DNA of 64,000 bases from Porphyra umbilicalis (lineage: Eukaryota > Rhodophyta > Bangiophyceae > Bangiales > Bangiaceae). Below are positions 57,350-64,000 of the stretch, piece by piece (within the stretch, counting starts at the first letter, position 1; each line of letters begins with the position of its first letter). The position numbers were made by a program, and so were the translations under genes. The stretch lies in the NCBI GenBank assembly GCA_002049455.2, contig KV918855.1, positions 124,001 through 188,000 of the forward strand, read 5' to 3'. The notes below the pieces were generated by a model. It was not told where the DNA came from, searched no databases, and saw nothing but the letters and a program-made list of their open reading frames with translations.

Positions 57350-58090
57350 TGGGGTCAGTCCCATCGTAGGACGGCCGAAGCTTCGAATATCGCCTCGAGT
57401 AGAGGCGGGGGAAGGGTGCTACGTGAAACCCTCGCGGCGCCCCGGGGTCAGGGGCGTGGTGTAATGTTGGTCAATAGTCCAAGTCGGGCTTAAACAAATG
57501 AGGCCCTTAACGGGGGGCCCGCCCGGGGAGTTACTAATCTTTAGTCCCAGGGAAGACTTGAGATCGCGGTTATGGTTGGTGAGCCACGTGGTGATGCCAA
57601 GTGGATCGCCACCGGGACGACTCGAAATATGCGGAACTGAGGCATATCTTCCCTGAACGGGCTTGACGGTGGTCGGGATTTGTAGTGGATCCTGACCGAC
57701 CGATTTCCCGGATCGGCTGATGCCCTCGTGACTGGAAGAGGGCCCCGTGCCGAGGCCTGGCAAGCAGTAATGCTGTCACAGAAGGTTGCGCCCACCCCGG
57801 TGCGGGGGATGGGAAGAGAGCAGGCAGTTCTCGCAGCCCGACGCCTCTCTACCGGCGTTACCCGCTGTGGCCGGCGCCGCAGCCGGCACGCTCTCGCGGC
57901 CTTCTGTCCCTGCGGGAGCAAGTAAGCACCCCTTTCTCGGATCAATTGAGGAAATAGACCGTCCCGTCGCAAGCGAGGGTGCATCCCGGGCTCACTCCTT
58001 TCCTGCCACGCCTAACTCTCCCCCCCCCGCAACCACAGAAGTGGGCAACCGGCACAGAGTCGGCAGAGCGACGCGAATATTGTGCCGCAC
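57350..58090. other. Unassigned, one protein-like minus frame
   Basis: Minus frame at 57541-57984 contains VRIHYKSRPPSSPFREDMPQ and FRIFRVVPVAIHLASPRGSP, which read protein-like but match nothing I recognise. Could be a gene fragment or structured non-coding DNA. Confidence 0.25.
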
Positions 58091-58094
58091 GCAC

Positions 58095-58165
58095 CACAGC
58101 ACCCCCGCGCAGTGGGGCCAAACCCGGGTACCTTACAGAATCGTGTTTTCGTGCTAAATGCGTGC
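58095..58165. repeat. Inverted repeat pair, left copy
   Basis: GCGCAGTGGGGCCAAACCCG and GGTACCTTACAG...GTGTTTTCGTGCTAAAT match 59795-59870 in reverse orientation. Confidence 0.6.
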
Positions 58166-59794
58166 GCGCACGCGTGCAACCTAATCGGAAATCGGCATGA
58201 ACGCACGTGTGAGGGCCTCTTCTCAGGTCGGAGCGCTACGTACAAGAGACGTATCTCAGCGCCACAGGCTGAGGAGTCGTCGCCCATGAGCCATTTTTTC
58301 CACCAAGGCCCAACCGGCGGAGTGCGACAAGGTGGTCAAAACAGTTCGTTCGGGCGCTTCCTCCCCTCCTCGTTACTACGCTGTGGCAATAGGATTGCGA
58401 GCAACAAGTTTGAGAGAAGGTACCACACCTCGGGCGTTTCACGACATGGTCCGTGACCTCGCCAAACAAAGATTGAAACAACATGTATGCAAACGAGTTC
58501 AAACTTGTGTCTGGACGAGTGGTGTTCTATGCGACAACAATCTGACAGGGCGGCATACTTTCAACACAGGACGTAAGGTATTTCATGCTGGGAACGGTTT
58601 TTGTGTGGTGTATTCTGTCTTTTTTGCATATATTGAACCCGTGTGCTCACGGATCACACAAGTTTGTTGCTTGAACGGCCCAGTTCCATGCGCGTTGCGA
58701 AGGCACAAGGAGAGCCTGTCACACGCGGGTCGTTCCACTCACCACATGGGAACGCACGCGTGGTCTGTTGGCACCGACTACCCGCGCACATGTGGTCCAG
58801 CAGGAAAGCCTTAGTGACCTGACTTGACCGGGAATATCGAGCATCCACCTCCGTCCCGTCGTCACCGCTTCGCCCGAGGCAGGCGGTGCCCCGTGGGGCA
58901 GCGTCGCGGCTAGGTGGGCGGAGGATCTTCCCCCCTAGCACCCCACCCCCCCCCTGCCTCTCGCGCCGACCGGCTGCGCGTCTCCCTCTTCAGCAACACG
59001 GCACGAACAGCGAGGTGGCGGCCCTCCCCCCCCCTTTCCCCCCCTTCCCCCTTCCCCCCCCCACCCCTTTTTTCTCCCTTGCTACGCAGGCACCCCCAGC
59101 CGAGTCCACGGCTTTTGAATGCTCCCTTGCCTCCCCGCCTCAGCCACTGTCGAGACCGGCGCCGATGCCGCCGACAGCCCGCCGACGCGACGGCAGCGCG
59201 GCCGCCGCCGCCGCCGCCGCCGGTTGGCGTCGCGCGACGCTGCTGCCGCAGCGGCCAACCCCGTTTTCAGCGCCGCCGCCGCCGCCGCGGACGTTGCCGC
59301 CGCCTCCCCCGCCACCGTCACCAAGAGTGAACTGCAGCACCTGATTTGATGTCGCCTGCAACCGCCTCGTGCGACTGGGCGACACATCATGCGCTCCGCC
59401 GGCATGAGCTGTGCACAGGATGAGGTATCAAAGCGTGCTCACAAGACAACTTAGCTTGTATGTGAACAGGCAAGATCCTTGTCTTCAACAGGATTTGATC
59501 AATCGGTGTGTGCTCCGGCGCATGGATGTTGTGCAGAAACATGGCGTCCACGCACTGTACGTGCTTGAATCTGTGCGGGGCTCGCCTACTTTTCGTGTCA
59601 AGCGAAGCTGGCATGAGCAAACATCATGTGCTTGGCATGAAATATCTTGCGCCGCGTGACCATCCCACATGACACTGCATCTGTTGGCAAGAGCGGGATA
59701 AATGCTCGAGATTTACATCTTGCCTGCAGAATAGGCCGAAAAACAGACATCCGCGCGCGGATGTCAGGACGTGCGACACGCGTGCGACACCCGC

Positions 59795-59870
59795 GCGCGC
59801 AAGTATTTAGCACAAAAACACAAATCTGTGAGGTACCCGGGTTTGTCCCCACTGCGCCGGCGGTGGGGGG
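59795..59870. repeat. Inverted repeat pair, right copy
   Basis: Reverse partner of 58095-58165, about 1.7 kb apart. Further short matches occur inside the interval (GATATTTCATGC type near 58578 and 59640). It may bound a small element or be two separate copies. Confidence 0.55.
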
Positions 59871-60369
59871 CACCGGAACACGCCTTCTCCACACGGGATG
59901 CACAGTGCTTTTGCAATTGTCACAGAACTTGTGGAAAGGGAGTTCACAATACACAGACCATTCCCTTTCGCCGTTCACGGAGGGACAGTTGCCGCTCGGG
60001 TGGCTGGTATTAAATACTGTCAAGTCGCAGAGAAGGGGGAGCTAAGTTTGAAAACCCGGTTCTCGTGAAGCACCTCGACACCCGTGCTCGACCTAATACA
60101 AGCACCTCGACACGGGTGTCCTAATGCATCGTGCAGAAATCGCGCAGAAGCCTCGTTGATAGAAACGAAGAGATCGCACGCGCATGTTGAGCATCTGCAT
60201 ACATTTGCATACGGGCATTCACACTATGGCACTGTACACCACAGGAGATTCTTCCAGAGACGATTCTGATGCATCCTAAAAATGGGTGTAAAATGCTCGA
60301 CTGCGCAAGTATGCAAGTGAAACCATGCTTTGCACGAGAAAAACGCTCCACAGAGTCGTGCACGAGGGG

Positions 60370-60455
60370 TTGTGCAAGTTTTGAACGCGCAATTTGCGTC
60401 AGAAGCGGGCTCGTGGTGCATCCAGCAACGAGGTGCACTGCGCTGGTCGTCGGCG
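60370..60455. repeat. Start-region repeat, copy 2
   Basis: Plus-strand GCAATTTGCGTCAGAAGCGG followed by ...CATCCAGCAACGAGGTGCAC matches the minus strand of 56650-56760; the start codon position reads ACG here. Confidence 0.5.
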
Positions 60456-60557
60456 GCTGCTTCGCATGTCGTAAACAAGTCCAGTGTACTTTCCTGGCCT
60501 TGAGTTCAAGGGTACTATAACATGAATATATTGGGTGACCAACGGGAGAGACCTCCT

Positions 60558-61380
60558 TTAATTTCTATTTCTTCTTGTGCACGTTGCGGCAGTACTTGTA
60601 CAATCCCAGTGGGACACTTTGCTCGCGTCTTGTGGACGGAGGTCACCTCTGCGGTCCGTTTTTTGGCGAGGAAACTTGTCAGTGGACGTCCACCGGTTTG
60701 TTTGCCCAGTGGCGAAGGCTGTGCTGGTCTTCATCACCGGCACGGAGCGCGGACGTGGTTGTCGCCTCAGTTTTCGGTTGGAAACACTCGTGTGCGGGGG
60801 TGGTGCGTTTACGCCATCGTGGAGCCCGTCTGGGGTCGTAAATTTCGGAGACGTGGTGCATGGGCAAGGCGGAGGTCCTGGAGAGGGGGTCGCTCGTGGG
60901 AGGTCGTTTGAATTTGAACGGTGCGGGCCGAGCGGTTTCGGCAGGCGAGAGAGTGATTCTGACGCGAAGCCGCCCAGTTTAGTTTCTCGGTCGAGTGGGC
61001 ATTTGCCAGGGCTTTCAGACTGGGTCTCATGGTCGCAGACGTGGGGCGCTGGGTAGGGGCCCGCTGTCGCGACCACGGTAGACCCGGCGGCGACAACGCT
61101 ACCTGCAGCCGCCAGACCTGCCGTCGCAAGAGCCTTCTCCCTGTGCCGGTCGCGGGCTGTGCCCCGTGCCGCCCGACGGCGCCGGTGGCGCGACCGCCGA
61201 GCGTGTCGACGCAGTGGCCTTGCACCCTGCCCCCCCCGTCCTTCTCCGTCGCGCGGCTGTTTCGTATCCACCACGCACAGAGGGCACTTCCTCGAGGTTG
61301 CTCAGCGTCATGGCGGCGGCGGCGGCGGCGACGGCGCCCGCCGCCTGCCGGACAGCTGCCGGGCTGCAGGCAACCGACTG
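60558..61380. other. Both strands open, possible gene of uncertain strand
   Basis: Plus: from 60577 (non-ATG) a frame reads FWRGNLSVDVHRFVCPVAKA, then SDSDAKPPSLVSRSSGHLPG, a TAG at 61054-61056, and an Ala-rich continuation. Minus: 60558-61274 is open for 238 codons (CDHETQSESPGKCPLDRETK), with no ATG at the start. Neither has a recognisable domain. Confidence 0.25.
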
Positions 61381-61841
61381 AATGTGCCTCGGCTGCGGCG
61401 ACCGCTACTTTCGGCCGGTCTACCGCGGGTCGGCCACAGCGCCTCGGCCGCCGCGGTCACGGGCACCAGCCGTTTCCCCGCCGCCACGGACAGCGGCACC
61501 GCCGCCGGCATGCACACAGGCGACACCCCCCCCCCCCCTTCCCACGACCCCGTCGCGCGTCGCGCGCCGCCATTCGCTACCTCGCCGGCAGCACTGCCGA
61601 CGGCGCCCCCCAGCCGCAGCTCCACAACCACCGCGCGGCAAGCTTTGAGGGCGGCCGCGGCGGCGGCCGACACCCACGGCGGCCGCGCGGCAGCCGCGCA
61701 CCTCAGGTGCCGGGGGCGGCCGCAGCCGCTGTGGTGGCCGCCGCAATCCCTTGCAGCCGGCGCACACCGACAACCCCACCCGCGCCGCCGCGCACACACT
61801 CGCCACCCTCGCCGCCTCGCAGCGTAGCGCCTCTCGGGGAC

Positions 61842-61873
<32 letters not shown>

Positions 61874-63081
61874 AGCGGCTGCGGCGGCGGCGGCGCCCAC
61901 TTCTTGTGGCGGCGGCCGCCACGGGCGACGCTGCAGATGGTCAGCCGCCGATATTCAGTGGGGTGGGGGCGGCCGATGTACACGCCCGCAGCGTGTTTTC
62001 CGGTAGTCTGATGGCCTCATAGGGGGGCTGGGGGTGGCCACCCGAGTGACGACGAGCATTGTTCCGCCGTGATGGACGCTTAGGACGTCGTTCACGGGGC
62101 AAAGACGGCGAAAAGAGCAAAGCCACAGTAGAAAAAGAAAAACAGAGGCCACTCGCACATTGTGCCGTTTGCTAGACATTGCTTTGAACTACCTGGACAC
62201 ACTTACTTCCTTTAAAACATTCCCTGGACTTCAGTACAGGGTACAGTTTTGCTGATCCCCGACTTTTGTCCTGGAAGACGAACACAGAGACTGACTCTGA
62301 ATAAGAGCGCTCTATTGGTTAAACACAACGATAAGAAGGCATCCAAGCCAATAGAAAGCCCGCATTAAGTTCCAGGACCTTGCATCGAGCAGAACTCACT
62401 GTTTGTTGCCGCTTGATCCGCTTTTCTTGGTACAGAACAAGCTGCACACGCGAGATCTTGAGATTTTCTACTCTCTTCTGGCCAGAAGTGCAGAAAAGAA
62501 GAGAAGCTGATGTCGATTTCCAGGCTGTATGGGCACATGTAAGCAATAAGGAGCACCAAGTCAGTCCCAGGGGCGTATCTGATTGGTGGAAAAAGTCTGT
62601 CCGCAAGACAGTCTCTGTCCACCAGGACAAACTTTGGTGATCAGCAATACATACAGTCAATTCCCGGTTATATGACACCCCTGCGCACTTCGTAGCTCCT
62701 CTCCAGCGATGCACGCGCGAGGCCCACCACCGCGATCGATCTCGTGATGAATGAGATCAGGGAAGACAGCAGCCTCACAATACTGGCGATCGCCAGACTT
62801 GCTGTCACCACCTGCCTGTAAGTCGCCTGTCGATCGCATTGGGACGGATCAAATTATGGAATTGGTTCGATGTGAAGCCACGGCTTCGTTGTGCAAGAGC
62901 ACACTAAGTCGAGGCAGACCCGTGCTTTCATCTGTCCGACTTGGCGATATATAGGGACCTCCACCACCCCTCCCCCCCTACCCCCCCAGCGAATGGAACA
63001 AAGACGCAGGACTACGTCTGTGTATGCGAAAGGCGTGACTTGCTTGTTGAAGGGGACAGACGAACACGACAAAAAAACGTA
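61381..63081. other. Low-complexity then AT-richer spacer
   Basis: 61640-61920 is GCC/GGC-rich, open in most frames (poly-Ala, poly-Arg). 62160-63080 is lower GC with only short frames. No gene supported. Confidence 0.4.
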
Positions 63082-63999
63082 TCACTCATCTTCGGGATCG
63101 GACGGGTCGGACGGGTACTCACTCTCCTCACCGTCCGAGTCGGTACTGTCCGACGAGTCCTCGCTCTCCTGATCCTCGCTCCCTCCACACTCCATGTCGA
63201 TACCCCTTGCACCACCGGCAAACGCAATCTCATTCGCCGTTGCAGCCAGCACCCCTTCATCGTACTCCATGGACAGCCAGTCTTGCACCGCCATCTCCCG
63301 CGCAGGAGTTGGCGTGTTAGGGAAGGCCTGCAAACAAAATCGGCAATCCCCCATCAGAGACACGACTGCATTGACGTCATCACCAAGCTCACGAGATGAT
63401 GCACGGTACTCGCCGTGCAAGGAAGTCACCGTTGTAGCAGGCGCGTGAGGTAGAATTGTTGACTTCACCAAACAATGAGCGATCGTGGAAGGCTCCACCG
63501 CTTCCCATTCCTCCTGCACAATCTCTGACGCGTCTTGCAGATGGGCCCCTGCGTCGTCCCGGACACGGCGGATCTCAACCCGTGCACGGCGAGTGGATGA
63601 GCGGCGACGTTTCGGCGGCGCCGAATCTGGGGCGGCGGGCCAGTCCGACGGCCAGCTTCAGATACCTGGACCGCCCACCACCGCAGGTGGGTTGCTTGCG
63701 CTTCCCGAACCGGGCGCCGCCAATGAAGCGCTGCCATTCTCTGTGAGGCGAGTCGCATTCCGGGCCGCCCGCCGCACCGCAATTCGAGCAGCGCGCCTCT
63801 GGACACTGCGTGCCGCCCGCCGCACTGCAATCCGAGCCGCGCGCCGCTCCGCACTGCGTGCCGCCCGCCGCACAGCAAGCCGCGCCGCGCGCCGCTCCGC
63901 CCCGCGGGCAGCAAGGGATGCCGCACCCAATGCCTCGGGCGGTTGGTCGTCGATGGTTGGCCACGAACCGTCCTCAGAAAGCCACCGACGCACGCGCAA
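63082..63999 (-). pseudogene. pogo-like (DDE_1) transposase, C-terminal part, runs off the window
   Basis: Minus frame ending at a stop at 63082. LQDASEIVQEEWEAVEPSTI followed by AHCLVKSTILPH has the pattern of the segment after the catalytic core in pogo/Tigger/Jerky-type transposases (V..aW..V...tI..C..ka.i). It is followed by MAVQDWLSMEYDEGVL and a Ser/Asp/Glu tail, also typical. Upstream in the same frame is a TGA at 63658-63660 and then an Arg/Ala repeat (RRAARSAERRAARIAVRRAA) made of 48-bp units. The catalytic core itself would lie beyond 64000. The family call rests on one motif, so it is moderate. A CENP-B-like domesticated gene is the alternative. Confidence 0.42.
63764..63907. repeat. 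48-bp tandem repeat, 3 units
   Basis: GCCGCCCGCCGCA recurs at 63764, 63812 and 63860. It is in phase with the minus-strand frame, encoding a 16-residue Arg/Ala unit. Confidence 0.8.
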
Positions 64000-64000
64000 A

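Noticed and set aside
60558-61274. 238-codon minus frame as a confident gene
   Set aside because: No ATG, and an equally good frame runs on the plus strand; left as uncertain.

Overview
The window looks like nuclear DNA of a GC-rich, repeat-rich eukaryote. The evidence is eukaryotic transposon families (PIF/Harbinger, Tc1/mariner-type, pogo-like, Copia), low-complexity Ala/Gly/Pro proteins, many minisatellites, and no operons or prokaryotic gene order. A GC-rich alga would fit, but the lineage is inference. No rRNA, tRNA or CRISPR was recognised. One assembly gap (646 N) lies at 15913-16558.

Layout. 0.1-8.4 kb: the part most like host genes. It has a frame-broken coding trace on the minus strand, a 278-codon frame (1858-2694, minus), an Ala-rich gene (3396-4127), an 842-residue repeat protein (4502-7030) sharing its C-terminal module with the 278-codon frame, and a gene hidden by two stop codons (7748-8359). 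10.2-24.7 kb: two direct copies of a block of at least 5.7 kb. Each carries a Tc1/mariner/IS630-type transposase, a 94-bp minisatellite (4 units in one copy, 8 in the other) and an opposite-strand zinc-knuckle ORF. They are separated by the gap and by a 1.1-kb repeat with 96-bp subrepeats. 24.7-30.8 kb: gene-poor. 30.8-34.0 kb: two elements with terminal inverted repeats and 3-bp target duplications, the second interrupted by a 1.6-kb Tc1/mariner-like element flanked by TA. 35.06-44.01 kb: a complete-ended 8.9-kb PIF/Harbinger transposon (TTA duplication, 30-bp TIRs) with a Myb-like ORF1 and a transposase whose catalytic half is not visible.

45.5-50.3 kb: a 151-bp repeat array, then two convergent homologous genes of unknown function flanking the second, inverted copy of the 1.1-kb repeat. 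50.3-52.6 kb: a broken Copia fossil. 53-57 kb: Ala-rich genes or relics and 51-bp repeats. 57-63 kb: mostly unassigned, with inverted repeat pairs. 63.1-64 kb: the end of a pogo-like transposase that runs off the window.

No pathway is encoded here. The common thread is transposition and decay. Several long frames are cut by single stops that C-to-T or G-to-A transitions can explain, and in two places the ancestral CAA is visible in a sister copy or repeat unit. The items most likely to be new are the shared C-terminal module of the 842- and 278-residue proteins, the convergent gene pair around the 1.1-kb repeat, and the duplicated transposase plus zinc-knuckle block.
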